The position numbers and the translations under genes were made by a program. From Mimachlamys varia (taxonomy: Eukaryota > Mollusca > Bivalvia > Pectinida > Pectinidae), in NCBI GenBank assembly GCA_947623455.1, contig OX392538.1, positions 23,125,001 to 23,189,000 on the forward strand: a DNA stretch of 64,000 nucleotides, read 5' to 3'. Shown here piece by piece: positions 34,120 through 46,164 of this stretch. Every line of letters begins with the position of its first letter. Positions within the stretch are counted from its first letter, which is position 1. The notes under the pieces are model-generated. The model saw only the letters and a program-made list of their open reading frames with translations, made no database searches and was not told where the DNA came from.

Positions 34120-34180
34120 AAACCCATGTGTTAGGGTTAGGTAATATATTCATAGATAATAGGGTTAGGCTGTCCACTAC
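34120..34180. repeat. Short telomere-like TTAGGG pieces
   Basis: GTTAGGGTTAGG near 34131 and ATAGGGTTAGG near 34160. There are only two short occurrences, probably chance or an old insertion. Confidence 0.4.
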
Positions 34181-34587
34181 AGTGTGTATAGGTATAGTGT
34201 CATGCTTGGTCAACTCCCCCAGGCTGAAGGGAAGGGTCTGATCCCCCACAGTGAGATACAGGGCACACTATACATTACCTGATAATATAAATTGAATAGA
34301 TGTTTTTGTTTTACTTCTAAAACAAGTCATAACTTTAGATACAGTTTGAGTAAGATCAGAATATAAATGTCATTAGATTCAGTAAGTTGTTAAGAATATA
34401 TATCTGTTTTTAGTATTGTAATAAACAGTATAGTGTTGCAGCTGTATAGCTTTTACTGTAACTTCAAGTATATGGAAGTCAGTTTTCTTTAAATACCATT
34501 TTAGTTTAATAATACTTTTAAATAATTTCTATATCATTACAAAGTATAGGAAGTCCTCTTTTATAATATGTTTCCATATGAGATGTA

Positions 34588-35023
34588 ATATGTTAAGTTT
34601 GTCTGCTATTATAAAATATAGCAAGACAAGAAACACAAACTGGTCCTGTTAGGCAATAAGTAAAGATCCCTAGGGCGTCTGGACAGGGTGCCTCCACCAG
34701 GGACGAGGACCAGAGATAAGAAGGGATCATATACAATGTGAAATTAGTCAGGATTAAGAAGTCAGTTGAGTCAGTCAAGAGGTCAGTCACGAGGAGTCAT
34801 TAGAAGTCGAGTCAGGAGTCAGAAGTTATAGTTTTCATTTGAGAGTTGGTGATAAGCTTATTATGAAGAACATGGATGCGTGTGAATGCTGTGTGGATTA
34901 AACTTTGTATTGTGTATGCTGTATATGGATTAGCACGGTCAAATAAAAGACAAGGAATGGCAGACACTTCGTGAAGCCTTATCATTTAGTTAGATCATGA
35001 TGTTAATACATGACATAACAATT
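34588..35023. mobile_element. Possible solo LTR
   Basis: The segment starts TGTTAAG and ends CATAACA, giving short TGTTA/TAACA termini as in LTRs. It has an AATAAA signal near 34944 followed by CAAGGAATGG. It shows GTCAGT/GAGTCA-type tandem words at 34755-34825. No matching target-site duplication and no second LTR were found, so the call is tentative. Confidence 0.3.
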
Positions 35024-35024
35024 A

Positions 35025-35818
35025 TGGCCGAAATACCAGCCGGTCATACGTCCGTCAACTTTTCCTTTAAACGACTTCTTCTGAAATACTGAAAGTCCTA
35101 GTGACATGAAATTTGGCTGGTAGCTCTCTTGGAGCTGAGCAAAGTTTGCAAATTAAAATCACTTTTGACATAATTTCAAGGTTACAGGGGTCAAATATGT
35201 CGAAACACAGGGGTCAAATATGTCGAAACCTTCAAACGACATCTTTTGAAATACCGTCTGGCTTAGAGACCTTATATTTTACTGGTAGCTTCCTTGGATG
35301 AAGCCGAACAAAGTTTGGGAAAAGGAATTACCTTGACCAATATTCAAGGTCACAGGGGCCAAATCTGTTAAAACATTTAAACAATTTCTTTTGTTTAACA
35401 AAAAGGCCTAAACATCGATCATATTTGCCTGAAAGGTTCCTTCCATAAATCCTGATAAAGTTTGCGAAAAAAATTACTTTCACCCATATTCAAGGTCATA
35501 GGGGTCAAATCGGTTAAAAGCTTCTAATGAATCAAAATGCGTAGAAGCATGGTATTTGGCTAAAAGGTTCATTGGATAACCTATTATCACCGTGCACCGT
35601 CCGTCGTCGTCCGTAACCTATCCCTTTAAACGACTTATTATAGCTGAAAGGCCCAGGGTGCTGATATCATGTAGCATGCTGGGATGACTGGCTACCAAGT
35701 TTGTTAACATGAGTTACCTTGACCTAACTCAAGGTCACAGGGGTCAAATATGTTTATATAATAACCAACTCGAAATATGTATAATTAGATTGCCGTTAAG
35801 GCCCGTTGGGTCTCTAGT
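35025..35818. mobile_element. Tandem-core element (copy C, diverged)
   Basis: Four to five diverged cores with TTTAAACGACTTCTT, TTTGGCTGGTAG, TTCAAGGTCACAGGGG and GGGTCAAATATGT, ending CCGTTAAGGCCCGTTGGGTC plus TCTAGTTT. It belongs to the family at 20757 and 23634 but is more decayed, and the 5' hairpin is not preserved. Confidence 0.75.
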
Positions 35819-35819
35819 T

Positions 35820-37075
35820 TTACCTTGGTATATTTCTGTAGGCATGACGTCGATGTCAATGCCCGGAGGGACTTGTTGCCACGCCACGTCTGTTGTTCAA
35901 ACATAACCGTTACAGTATTTCTTCATTTGAATGTCAGTATATGTGCAATAGATGGCTGGTTATTAATGTGAATGTGATTCAATAAATTTATACAGATTTT
36001 GTCTCGAATTCATCAGACGTACACATCACGCGTTCCCTCCCTAGTGCCTTCGCCAATCGGCCAGGCGACTTGAGTTTATTGTCGCGACAAATCATTGGCG
36101 TGATCACTGCTATTTTTATTTGGGCTTTCACGAAGGATTTTATTTTCACATTTTTATAGATTTTCTATTCAATGACAGTTTCTATTCTCATTCTACAGAA
36201 AGTTACATCTCACATTATAAACATTTTGAAAGGATTTTGAATATTCGAATAGCAGGAAAATTTAACTGGTAATGCAGACAGCATGTACATTCAATAACTG
36301 CAATTTAGGCTTTCGCGGAATGCCGTTATATAAAAATCTGACGACTTCCCATAAGATGTAATATGCTGTAGACCTTTGTCGCCATTTTCTTTTCACATTT
36401 TTATAGATTTCCTATTCAATGACAGTTTACATTCTCATTCTACAGAACGTTACATCTCACATTAACTTGTGACGAAATGACTAATTTCAGATAGATTATG
36501 AAAGCTTTTTCGCCTATGAATATTCACGTTAAGAATTTTGACAGCGGTGATTTGATTGGCTGATGCAAAAGGTCACCAGGACACTTACAGGACGTTGTGC
36601 AGAGACAATGAATCTGCATTTCAATGAGATTGTTATTACACATAAGTGACATTTAAAATGCTGATCAGTTGTGAAACCTGGTAATTGAAAAGTCGAATCA
36701 TAATGAATTATTTAAATGTTTCTGTTTCCAGACAAAATCAATATTTCAGCAGCGACATGCCAGTAATCGTAAAGAAAGAACAGATGTATTCCGTGTTCTG
36801 CTCGAACAAGTCTACAAAACATCGCTTTTCAATAACCGCAGTAGCGTGTGCAAGATGTACTCGCATTCAATGCACAATTGTTATAACTAGGAGAACAAAG
36901 TCCTGGTGGTTCCATACTCTTCCATTGTTTGACGTATACACAGATATATTGATTTGCAGTATACACAGTGCTTTGCCTAACAGTAACAATAACCGAGCCC
37001 CTTATATTATAAAATGTGTTATTTCATACTTTGATACTTAATGCAGATAAATAAATTCCAGAATTATTACTTTAT
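35820..37075. other. Unassigned stretch
   Basis: A roughly 55-bp block (CACATTTTTATAGATTT, ATTCAATGACAGTTT and TTCTCATTCTACAGAA) is duplicated near 36148 and 36393. The 118-codon plus frame at 36685-37041 follows a TTTCTGTTTCCAG acceptor-like site at about 36732 and contains CARCTRIQC. No family was recognised and no donor follows, so it is not called as a gene. Confidence 0.4.
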
Positions 37076-37079
37076 AGTA

Positions 37080-37215
37080 TAGATTTTGGTTTACGTCCTG
37101 TTAACAGCTATAGCTATTTATAGACGGTCTCCTGGTGCATGTGACGTCAATGTATGTGTCGTGTGTATTTGCAATTGGGAAGCAGGGATATGTTCGGGTA
37201 AGCATTTGCAATAGG
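37080..37215. repeat. Dispersed repeat with TTTACGTCCTGTTAACAGC start
   Basis: A related copy is at 15715-15900. It continues with GACGGTCTCCTGGTGCATGT and a GTGTGTATTTGCAATTGGGA block. Confidence 0.6.
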
Positions 37216-37219
37216 CCAG

Positions 37220-38060
37220 AGCTTGTGCCATAGACTCACAGCATATGAATGCAAACAGCTTGCCAACTGCAGACACAGAGAGATGGGAGATGGGAACTGA
37301 AGAAATCTCGGAAATGTTGACGGTTGTAAAATAATTCCGAATGCAGTTACACAACAATACCAAATTCCCCATTGTCGGTAATGTAAAGACCCTCTAGGGC
37401 TAGGATGCTCCAATGTACAATATGAAACTAAACAAAACCGATCAATATTGAATGAAAATATTGGCTATGAAATCCCAAAGGTTCAATAAATGCATTCGTG
37501 CTTCTGACGAAAGCATTGTATATAGCCTTTGGTAGATCGTATATTTTTATGATGTTTGTTCCTAGTACGATAATGCTAAGTCATCCATGGGGAATTTTAT
37601 CACAGATTCGATTTTCCTTAAAAGTATTAAACAAGCGAAATAATCAGCATTAAAGAAATGATATTTGCTTAATGAAATTGTCTTCGTTCTAATGCATAGC
37701 CCTACTTCTTCAACAGCTATTCGATGTCATATATTTATGACTGAAACAGAGCATTGAAAAAGTAAGAGAGAAAGTAAACGGTAAAGAAAACAAGTGATGC
37801 AACGAGTCCCACATGAGTCTTGGTCTATCTTAATATACAGGCATGCATTCGTAGGCGAAAAGTTCCTATCGTTTGTATGATGTATGTCCGCGATCCTACA
37901 TTTTGTGTATTACGGGGTTTAATTATCGCCAAATAATTGCTGGAAAATAAACATTAAGTTACGACTTCGGAAATATGTTTCAAACAGTTTCTTTGAAGGC
38001 AAATGATATCGATGTGCCATGCGTTAAATAAGCTTGTTTGCTATTGATTGTTTTTTTCTT
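37220..38060. other. Unassigned stretch
   Basis: No gene or recognised repeat. Confidence 0.35.
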
Positions 38061-38079
38061 CATAGTTTTAATCATTTAA

Positions 38080-38345
38080 TTTGTATGACATACTGAGAGG
38101 TCGTCTTTAAATGGCCTTAGCTGTTCATAGGACGTAAAAACCATCAAACCAAACAGAACAAAATGACTTCCGACAAATAAAAGTAACAAGGTTTGGGTTG
38201 GTTTTTGTTTTCCGTCCTGCCATTTATAGGACGTGCCAGGTTTAAGTAGTGATGGAGGAAAGATGGAGTTCCCGGAGTCTTGTCCCAAGTAGAATCTGCG
38301 ATCTAGAGGTGGAGAACTTTGTGGAACAGAATGTCATACACCTTA
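38080..38345. mobile_element. Two SINE fragments tail to tail
   Basis: At 38090-38155 a plus-oriented tail (TCTTTAAATGGCC, CTGTTCATAGGACGTAAAAA, CCATCAAACCAAAC). At 38195-38345 a minus-oriented copy with its TTTTCCGTCCTGCCATTTAT tail, GGACGTGCCAGGTTT and a head broken at ATGTCATACACCTTA. Both belong to the tRNA-like SINE family seen complete near 46.8, 48.8 and 63.2 kb. Confidence 0.7.
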
Positions 38346-38349
38346 AAGG

Positions 38350-40075
38350 ATATTGGCCACGATTTTGTAAATCTTGTAAAAGGTGATGAAACGTGTAGCA
38401 CATTTCAATAAATACTGATTAGCCCATCAATGAGCATTCGATTGTGTCCCGGGATCTAGATATTGACAGTCAAAGTTGACCGCTCCCAACTGGCGAGAAT
38501 TTTAATGAGCTGACCGGTCATGTGGTACCTGTGACGAAACTACTTGACTCAGGTAAACTAATCAGTGGTACATTGACGAAGAAAGTTTAGTAGAAAAACG
38601 CCTATTGAATTCGACATGTAAGTCAGTCTTAATTCTTGTTTAATTCTTTTGATTTAGGAATATATCTTGAAAAAATATAGGTATGTAATTGTAAACTTAA
38701 GCAAAGAAACAGGAAATGCCATTAAAAAAATATCGTGATGTTAGTGTGTATTACACACCAGCCTCTTGCTAACAACTATGTTTCTACAAAGAATTACGGA
38801 GTTTAAAAGCCTGTGAAAGGACTATATGATTTTTACTGACACGTTAAATATTGGTTGTATAGATAGTATATGCATACAGTTGCAACAGACAGAGTATATT
38901 ACCAGACGGAGCCATTTTCTTGAAATGGCAATTTTTTTTCAAACATTTTATTGTATTGACTATTTAGCTGGAATTGAATTAAATCAGCATACAGTGCCGA
39001 TTCATGAATATGTGTTCCAAGTTGTACCCACAACATGTAAAATTAGCAAACATCAAATCTTCATTGATTGCATATATAGTGTCCGGTAATGTTATCCGTG
39101 TTTGATCTTGGTGATTTCAAAATCATGTGGTTTGCTATTACATACTTTTTACACTGTACAATAAAAAATAAATCGTTAGTACTTCAGAATTATTATACAC
39201 GTATTATGTATCGACAGTACAGTATGATTTGTGGAGATAATGAAGTAAATAAAACCACGGAGAGTTTATGTGTCCGGCAAACCCCACCACTCTATAACGT
39301 TTACTAAGTATATGGTAATACAGGCACATACATAATTATGGAAAGCAAAAACTTTCATTCAAATTTTTGAACAAACAATTTCTGCCTAGTATCAATAAAG
39401 CAGACATTGTCACAAATAGATGTGAAAATATGACGGTCTGAATTATTTGTGTTTAAATTGAAATATTGTTTTAAATGTGGACTGAAATCCGTTTGCAAAA
39501 ATAAAAGGCTTTTCCCGGTCAGGATAATATTCGGGCATAAAGTTGATGTCAATGATTATTATCTTTATATGTCCAGATGCAAGTTAATAGGACATGCACT
39601 ACTGTTAAATCAGTAATTATTTCCCCAAACAGAAATGGAAGGACATAATGTGTTTGCTCCGATTCTTCTTCTTATTATTATTATTTATTCTGTTTTTTCC
39701 GCCGGGAAGTTTCTGACATTGTTTTTCGAAAATCCTACAACACCTCTCGTAGTGATAATTGCACTCACATATTGACTTCTTGTCCCTTTAACGGAAGAAG
39801 AACAGAATTTATTGAAACTTTATTTGAGTTTGTGGCAGATTTCATATTGCTAGTGCTACTATGGACAGAAAACTGGAACTGGCAAATAATTAAATAATTG
39901 TGTTTGTGTCGTTTTTTGGGAATTGATTGTTTATAAAATCAATAAAAATTTAAAAGTGTTTATTGTGTTCTTTTTCGATAATGTATCGACTTCGGATTAC
40001 TCTATTGACTACAGGACAGAAAGACACTCCCAGCTTGTATCTAATTAAACACCGCCACTGTTATACTCTTCTCTT
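38350..40075. other. Unassigned stretch with one repeat-like block
   Basis: 38410-38600 (GATCTAGATATTGACAGTCA, then TTTTAATGAGCTGACCGG) looks like a dispersed repeat. The rest, including plus frames at 38826-39307, shows no family motif. Confidence 0.35.
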
Positions 40076-40079
40076 GTAG

Positions 40080-40371
40080 AGCCAAAAAGAAAAACAAACC
40101 AAGTAATGACTTAGTGACTTGGGATTCCCGGAAGAAAAAAGTGGACTGGAAGGTAAGGAGAGTCCTGGAAATCAAGAGAGAATCGGTATATACTATGCTC
40201 GAGGAACGTGCGTTAGATATTGAAACGCCTGTGCAAAGAACCAGCTTCTCTGGGCAATGGAAACAGCGGCAGTTCTTAGAACTAAAAAAACAAAACCTGC
40301 CGCAAGACTGTGTTTTACATGTTATGGACTTTAGAAAGAACCGAACTCTAGATCATGTACATTGTGTGTAA
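40080..40371 (+). pseudogene. Transposon-derived exon-like ORF (MDFAENY-type family)
   Basis: A strong acceptor (TTATACTCTTCTCTTGTAG) precedes 40080. The frame is then open for 96 codons: AKKKNKPSNDLVTW, VRRVLEIKRESVYTMLEE, SGQWKQRQFLELKKQNLP and LHVMDFRKNRTLDHV, to TAA. The pattern WQxxQF..L....P....xMDFAENY is one I recognise from large families of uncharacterised, probably transposase-derived proteins in molluscs and other invertebrates. Here the acidic AEN of MDFAENY reads RKN, which suggests loss of activity. No further exons were recognised on either side. Family name and mechanism are not established here. Confidence 0.5.
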
Positions 40372-40461
40372 TTATACATACCCTACACATAATTACCCTG
40401 TAATTCAGTTAATTCAAATCAAAGATTTCTCGTCCTTTAAAACTAAGCCAATGACTTCTGG

Positions 40462-40668
40462 GCCCAGTTGTTCAAAAGGTGATTAGCGCAAATTTTGATT
40501 ATAATGTGACACTAAAATGAAACCATAGATTTAGTTACAACTTTGCAGATATCAAATATCCCGTACAGTCCATATACAAGCAAAATTATGAAATCATCAC
40601 AGAATTATCAAAGTTTGAAAAATGCCGTTAAATAGTGATTAAGCTAATCGCCTTTTGAACAACTGGGC
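40462..40668. mobile_element. MITE with 26-bp terminal inverted repeats
   Basis: The left end GCCCAGTTGTTCAAAAGG(T)GATTAGC (40462-40487) is inverted at 40643-40668 with one mismatch. The interior is 155 bp, AT-rich, with no ORF. The CCAGTTGTTCAAAAGG terminus is common in animal MITEs. A target-site duplication was not identified. Confidence 0.9.
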
Positions 40669-40793
40669 ACAGGTAATTAAGATTACTTGTGGTGACAGCA
40701 GATTTTCGTATTTACCTAAATAAAGAAATAATTTGTATTAAATCACCTCTCTACCTATTAAAGTTTGCATTATCTGTATCGTACATAACACTA

Positions 40794-40888
40794 GTACAAT
40801 ATTTTCTGTCTCGTACGTAACACTTGTACAATATTTTCTGTCTCGTACGTAACACTTGTACAATATTTTCTGTCTCGTACGTAATACT
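40794..40888. repeat. 32-bp tandem repeat, three units
   Basis: GTACAATATTTTCTGTCTCG followed by TACGTAACACTT, three times, the last with TACGTAATACTA. Confidence 0.9.
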
Positions 40889-41049
40889 AGCATTGAATAT
40901 CTGTCCCGGTGAAACATCAGCAAAAATGGAAAAAGTAGAATTTACTCATTCTAAAAGTTTTTATTCATGTTTTCAAATTATATATTATCAAGCGAGTTTA
41001 CGAGAAATGCTATTGTGTAATTGGTTGTCATTTGGAACTTATACTGCAC

Positions 41050-41500
41050 ACTAATATGAAAAAAAAATTATCTCCATTCCCACCTAGTCCAGATTTTCTG
41101 TCATATAAATTTTCCATCTTATCCAGACAAACGTGGTTGAATGTATTTTTAATTCTTGCTAGTAATAAGTAAAGTTGATTAAATGTGATCAGTACACATA
41201 ATTAGAAGGTAAAAAGACATTAAAGTGTTGTGTGGCGATATTGCAGCGCTTTGGTAGTTCATGTTGACGCTGGTTTAACACTTTAGAAAAGGAAATTTAT
41301 CAATATAATGATATTTCCTTGCATTTTCATATAAATCAAATACCTAGTTTAGTTAAAAAAGAATGAAAAGTTGACTTTAAAATTTAATTACATTAAATTC
41401 CGTCCATGTAACATTAGCAAAATTTGAATGTGACTGCGATGCGGTTTGTACCTCATTTTTAATCTCCCGACGACATACAATATCGCCGATATAATACATT
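41050..41500. other. AT-rich stretch, no gene seen
   Basis: No feature recognised. Confidence 0.4.
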
Positions 41501-41844
41501 TAGAGGTGTAAGCAAAGGTTCCAGACTAGCTCCACTTCTATTTTAAGCTCAATTGGCCTACCTACATTTAAATCGGTACTAGTCAAGAAGTCCTTTGGGG
41601 TCAGAGGTAATTCCTTTAAATCACTGCTAGGCAAAAAGTTTTGAATGGATTTTAATCAAAGTTGTTTTGCATAAATGGTGAGTCTCACCGACAAGGAGTC
41701 AGAGGGGTGGTGCCCAAATAGGGAAATAGAAGTGATTCCGTTAAGTGGCTTCTTGTCATAAAGTTATGAATGGACGTGTGTGTTACATCATCTTCAATGA
41801 TAGGGGGTGGCAGACTCTGCTGGTGGATTTTTTAGTCCCCAAGG

Positions 41845-42140
41845 TTTGCTGGAGCCCCCATAGCCACTGTTAATCTCATTTGAGTAGTGACACAGTACAT
41901 AATATACACATTTTTGTAGTACACAATTTGAAATTATGCAGAACTAGTTTAAGTTTACTTCTAAATTCATAAATGAAAGGGGTTTTACGCACCTAACCCT
42001 TCTGCTTCCAACATTACTTTGGACATTTTGTATTCCCACCGTTTGGCTCCTAGCATCACTGAAGAGTCCTTGGAGGACGAAACAGCTGTATGGTGCAGTT
42101 TAATTCATTTTTTCGGCAACTGTATCTATTACTAAATTTT
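41845..42140. repeat. Dispersed repeat S (copy 2)
   Basis: Same sequence as 15370-15690: GCTGGAGCCCCCATAGCCAC, TTAATCTCATTTGAGTAGTG, TTACGCACCTAACCCTTCTG and CTGTATCTATTACTAAATTT. Confidence 0.85.
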
Positions 42141-43292
42141 AAAGGTGCAGCACATGTGTGTGTTGGTCAGAAACATCTTTTGTGGAAGGGGAACACATTT
42201 TGCATTAATGATATGGCTCTGACCCCCCCCCCCCCCCCCCCTATTAAAACCACAGGGTTGGGGCCATATAGGGGAAATGGAGGTAAAGCCTTTTAAATCG
42301 CTACTTGTCACAATTCACTGTATGGATCTGAACCGAAGGTCAGCAACATCTTTTGGAGGGAAGAACAGATTTCGCATCAAATGTGACCGGAAGACATGTC
42401 CCAATTGGAGAAAAAGAGATGAAATCGCTTGTTAGTCATAACATAAAGTACCAAATGGATTTTTACCCCATTTGGTCAGAAACATTCTTTGGGAGAGGGT
42501 AACAGGTTTTGTATAAATGGTGACTTTATGGGCAAGTTTTAAGGTCGCTATCTTTGTCTCATTGAGAAATATTTTGTATCTTTAAGTGATTTGAAGACGT
42601 TTTTGAGTATGCTCATTAGTGTGTTACTTGTTGTGATTGACAATAATACTCGGTTATCATTTTGAGAATTTGATGTTTACTTGGAGGAGGAGAACAGATT
42701 TTGCAAAAATGGTGACTTTAACCCCCTGGAGCCAGAGGGGCGGGGCCCTATAGGGGAAACAAAGGTAAAGCCTTTTAGATTGCTTCTATAGTCACAAAGT
42801 ACTGAATGGATCTAAAACAAATTTGGTTAGAAACATCCTTTGTAGGCAGGAAATATATTTTGATAAATGGTGACTCTGGCCATCCTGGGGCTGGGTCCAA
42901 ATGGGGAAATAGTGAGAAGTTCAAAAACATGATTTTAGATTCGATCTCAGGTTTGCCAGGCCCTTGCAGACTTAACTCCAAAGTCATCAATTTTAAACAA
43001 TTGAGATCCCTACCACAAATCTATATATACAATTTCTTGGTATGAAGATACAATAACAATAATGACATGATTGGCAACAGGGTATGCCACACCCGTGCAG
43101 ACTTCATTTCTTTGTCATAACTTTTAATGATTAAGATCCCAACCCCAAAACAATATATTATACAATTGTTGGGCTTAGAGACTATCGCATTCAGAATATA
43201 GTCCAAGATTAGATCACAGGATCTGCCATGCCCTTGCAGACTCCCCACCCTAAAACAGCTTGTGGGCATAAAGAGTCAAACACAATCTTAAT

Positions 43293-43758
43293 ACAGTGCA
43301 CTCCTCTTTATATCATGTTGCATTTGTCAGACAAAAACATGATATTAACAGGAATGTGACATTAAGAGAAACATGTTTTCCCACTAAATTTAGTGCATTT
43401 CCAATCTTTAAAACTAAAAGTAAACTATTCAAAGTACATATGAAGATATTTATTTCAATATATAGATAACATGATTTCAATTAAAAATCATTTTTGGGGT
43501 TATTTTTTATTTTTCTATGAAACACTTTGTACAAAATGTATCTGAAATCAATGGAAATGACATCATTTTCTGGATATTTTATGTGATTGGTTAAAAAACA
43601 TGATATTAAGAGGAATTCATCTCAAAATACATGTTATTAACCAAATAAAATTACATAAATTATATATAGAGAAAAATGGTGCTTGGGAAAAACATGATAC
43701 ACTGTATAAAGAACAATGTGATATTAACAGGAGTGATATAAAGTGGAGTCCACTGTAT
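43293..43758. mobile_element. MITE with ~23-bp inverted ends
   Basis: ATACAGTGCACTCCTCTTTA at 43293 is inverted at about 43736-43758 (TATAAAGTGGAGTCCACTGT) with three mismatches. The interior carries repeated AACATGATATTAA(C/G)AGGAAT words. TA flanks both ends, as for Tc1/mariner-type insertions. Confidence 0.8.
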
Positions 43759-44079
43759 TAGCATTGATGTCAGGGTTTTGCCTTGGCCCTAGGGACCTTG
43801 TTTCTTAGTTGAACTTGAAAACAGTTGAGATACCCCACCCATTAACCAAACTTAAATTTATACAGACATTCTTTAAGGATTGGTCTTTGGGTATTTCTCT
43901 GTCCATGGGATCTTTTTGAACAGTATTTTACCAAAGTATCCAGCTGAGCGTTACAAGCCATCTGGGCCTCTTGTTGATATACTTGCTTACTTGATGAAAT
44001 TTTGTATTTTTAGTACCAAACTCAAATGTGAGGGTTTGGGGGACATCTGTAATGGTTGCCCATTACAATTAGCACTTGC

Positions 44080-44330
44080 ATTTTTTTATCCCCCGCTTTC
44101 ACTTTAACAGAGGATATTAATTTAGGTTTGTCAGTCCGTCTGTCTGTCATGTTTCCTTTCCATGCAATAACGGAAACAATTATTGTCCAATTTTCTTGAA
44201 ACTTTATTACAAAATTATGTCTAATGGTCTCAACCAAGTTCAATCGCCACTTTCTTTGGACACTATTTGGCAGAGTTATGGCCCCTTGCAATCATGGCGA
44301 CAAATGTCCGATTTCTGTGAATAAAGCTTT
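44080..44330. repeat. Dispersed repeat of the 'GTCTGTCTGTC' type
   Basis: CCCCGCTTTCACTTTAACAG, GTCAGTCCGTCTGTCTGTCA, CCAATTTTCTTGAAACTTTA and GGCAGAGTTATGGCCCCTTG mark a common mollusc core repeat. Frames over it are not genes. Confidence 0.6.
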
Positions 44331-44334
44331 AGTT

Positions 44335-44995
44335 TTTGTTCAATTTCCAAGCAATACACATTTCGTGTCAACAGCATGAAAATAACATGTTTAAACCTAA
44401 ACTCAAAAGATTTTCTATCTACAATATGATTACATGTTCTCCTTATAAAAGGGGAAAAGCGGGGATAATAATTCTACGAATTAGCTTGTTGTTTTTAATT
44501 TTCTTGATTACTGAGTAATTTTCAAACTCTTAATTCCTATGTCATGTAGTAATTTATTATGGTATAAAGAACATACAAGCAATTTATTTCATTTAGTTTT
44601 TATTCTGCACAACATGTATAATATAATTTGACAGATAATACAAAAAAGTTCTGAATAAAAGCAATTTGAAGATAACTTAGATTTTAATTAAATTTTGGTT
44701 TTATACACAATACATAACTAGAACAATATCAATCATTTAAATACAATGTGACTTAATTCTCTTTTAAAACACACTGTAAACTACTTTTATAATATTTGTC
44801 TACATGGTCTTTAACTAATTCAGCCCTGAATCGACACATTTGAACTCATCCAATTAAATGGTTGGAATAGTTCATTTTGAAATTCCACGGGTGAATGATT
44901 AAATTTAGGATCCTTGTTCAATTGCTAAAATCTGTAACTACGCAGTAAAAACTTACCTTTACAGAATTACTGTAGGTTTGATTATCATTATACAT
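44335..44995. other. AT-rich stretch, no gene seen
   Basis: No supported feature. Confidence 0.4.
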
Positions 44996-44998
44996 TGT

Positions 44999-45166
44999 AT
45001 GTAGTCCAACCTTGTTATCTTGTAATTTATAGGATCATGGGGAAAAAATTGAGTTACCTGAGTTTGAATGATAAGTGTAAAGCTTGGCTAGGGCGACAAA
45101 ATACTTCTTATTAAATAGGGTCTTCGAGTTATACGTCTTCAAGATAATAAGGTTTCACAGTGAATA
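44999..45166. mobile_element. Probable MITE
   Basis: TGTAGTCCAACCTTGTTATCTT at the left is roughly inverted by AAGATAATAAGGTTTCACAGTG at the right, with TTCGAGTTATACGTCTTCAA inside. The inner 10-12 bp match well and the outer part is weaker. Confidence 0.55.
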
Positions 45167-45457
45167 TTGCTGATATCAGTTAATCTTAAGTAAATCTATA
45201 AATATAATAAGGTATTAGGCTTGATTTTCCAAAAGTTACGTATATTGGGCCTTTACATATACCCACAATATAATTTAATGCTGCATCCTTCATTGAAATG
45301 CACTGTAAAGGCAAATGATGTTATGAGATTATAATAGCATTTGCTATTGTAACATCATCAATCTCTATTGTGACGTCATCATTTTCATTGTCAGCACCAG
45401 ATAATGTGATTAAAAACTGTTCCAAATAGCTAATAAAAGCATAGCTCTCAAACTAAA

Positions 45458-45668
45458 AATGTCTGAGACATAAATGCGGCCTTTCCACCATATGAAATTA
45501 GTTCTACATGCTTATTACGTATGCGAAGTTTGATGACAAACGGATCAGTAGTTACAATAAATGTATTTAATAAGCAGGGGTTACATTACCATGGTACGGG
45601 AAGGGAAGGACATGGGTATAACACTATATACCACACCCCCACCCCCCCATTTCATGGTGGGGGCATAA
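45458..45668. repeat. Dispersed GAGACATAAATGC repeat (copy 2)
   Basis: As at 26435, with AGTTCTACATGCTTATTACG, TTGATGACAAACGGATCAGT and an end hairpin CCCCCATTTCATGGTGGGGG. Confidence 0.87.
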
Positions 45669-45759
45669 AAAAAAATACAAATAAAAGTAACTGATATATT
45701 TAAGCATAATGGTAATCTTAGGTTTTATGGTCATTTCTGGAAAATTGCCCGTTGATCTG

Positions 45760-45856
45760 TCATTTAACGATCATAATGTTGAACTGTAACATGACGATGC
45801 TGTTGACAAGGACTTTGAAATAGTCATGCAGGATGGGAATTGCAAGAGCAGTAAAC
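45760..45856 (-). CDS. Candidate last exon of an unknown gene
   Basis: A strong acceptor (TTTTCTTCACAG) precedes 45856. With the exon at 45971-46070 two phase-matched readings are possible: one ends FTALAIPILHDYFKVLVNSI and 11 more residues to TGA at 45760; the other ends VYCSCNSHPA. Because both frames stay open across the junction, the protein cannot be fixed. The downstream-of-caspase position on the same strand could also mean an untranslated or alternative 3' exon of that gene. Confidence 0.25.
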
Positions 45857-45970
45857 CTGTGAAGAAAACATTGTAAAATAAAATACAAATGTGCATAGGT
45901 ATCTGTGTACAACATCAACAATATGCTCTTGTGAAAGATATTATTGTCATAATTAGACACATAAATTTAC

Positions 45971-46070
45971 CAAGAGTGTAGGTAAGTGTCTATTAAAATA
46001 TGTTGGGAAAATGCCAAAGAATCTTCTGAGACCAAAGTTGAATCTTTGAAACTTCTTTTCATTGTCATTG
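45971..46070 (-). CDS. Candidate exon upstream of 45760-45856
   Basis: 100 bp between an acceptor GCATTTTAG and a donor CTCTTG|GTAAAT on the minus strand. One frame reads MTMKRSFKDSTLVSEDSLAF and SQHILIDTYLHSW; another reads NDNEKKFQRFNFGLRRFFGI and so on. Neither is a family I know. Support is splice signals and phase only. Confidence 0.25.
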
Positions 46071-46164
46071 CTAAAATGCAATACTTTGTAAAACGTACCA
46101 AGTTTATAAGATATATCAAAGAGGGAAAATCACATTGCATACATTTGATTGTACCACTACAGCC

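Larger units (their letters stand above)
41505..43975. mobile_element. Composite tandem-core element with nested inserts
   Basis: Cores with CATTTGGTCAGAAACAT-type, GGGGAACA(G/C)ATTTTGC(A/T) and ATGGTGACT, CAGAGGGG(T/C)GG and AATAGAGG(T/A) phrases recur from about 41600 to 42910. Repeat S (41845-42140) and a MITE (43293-43758) are inserted. The shared 3' terminus, GCTGAGCGTTACAAGCCATC then TGGGCCTCTTGTTG, is at 43942-43975. A 19-base C-run lies at 42223-42241. Boundaries on the left are approximate. Confidence 0.65.

Noticed and set aside
34131..34172. TTAGGG telomere-like words
   Set aside because: Only two very short tracts; no interstitial telomere array.
36685..37041. 118-codon plus frame with CARCTRIQC
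   Set aside because: No recognisable family, no donor, and AT-rich codon use like surrounding non-coding DNA; left as unassigned.
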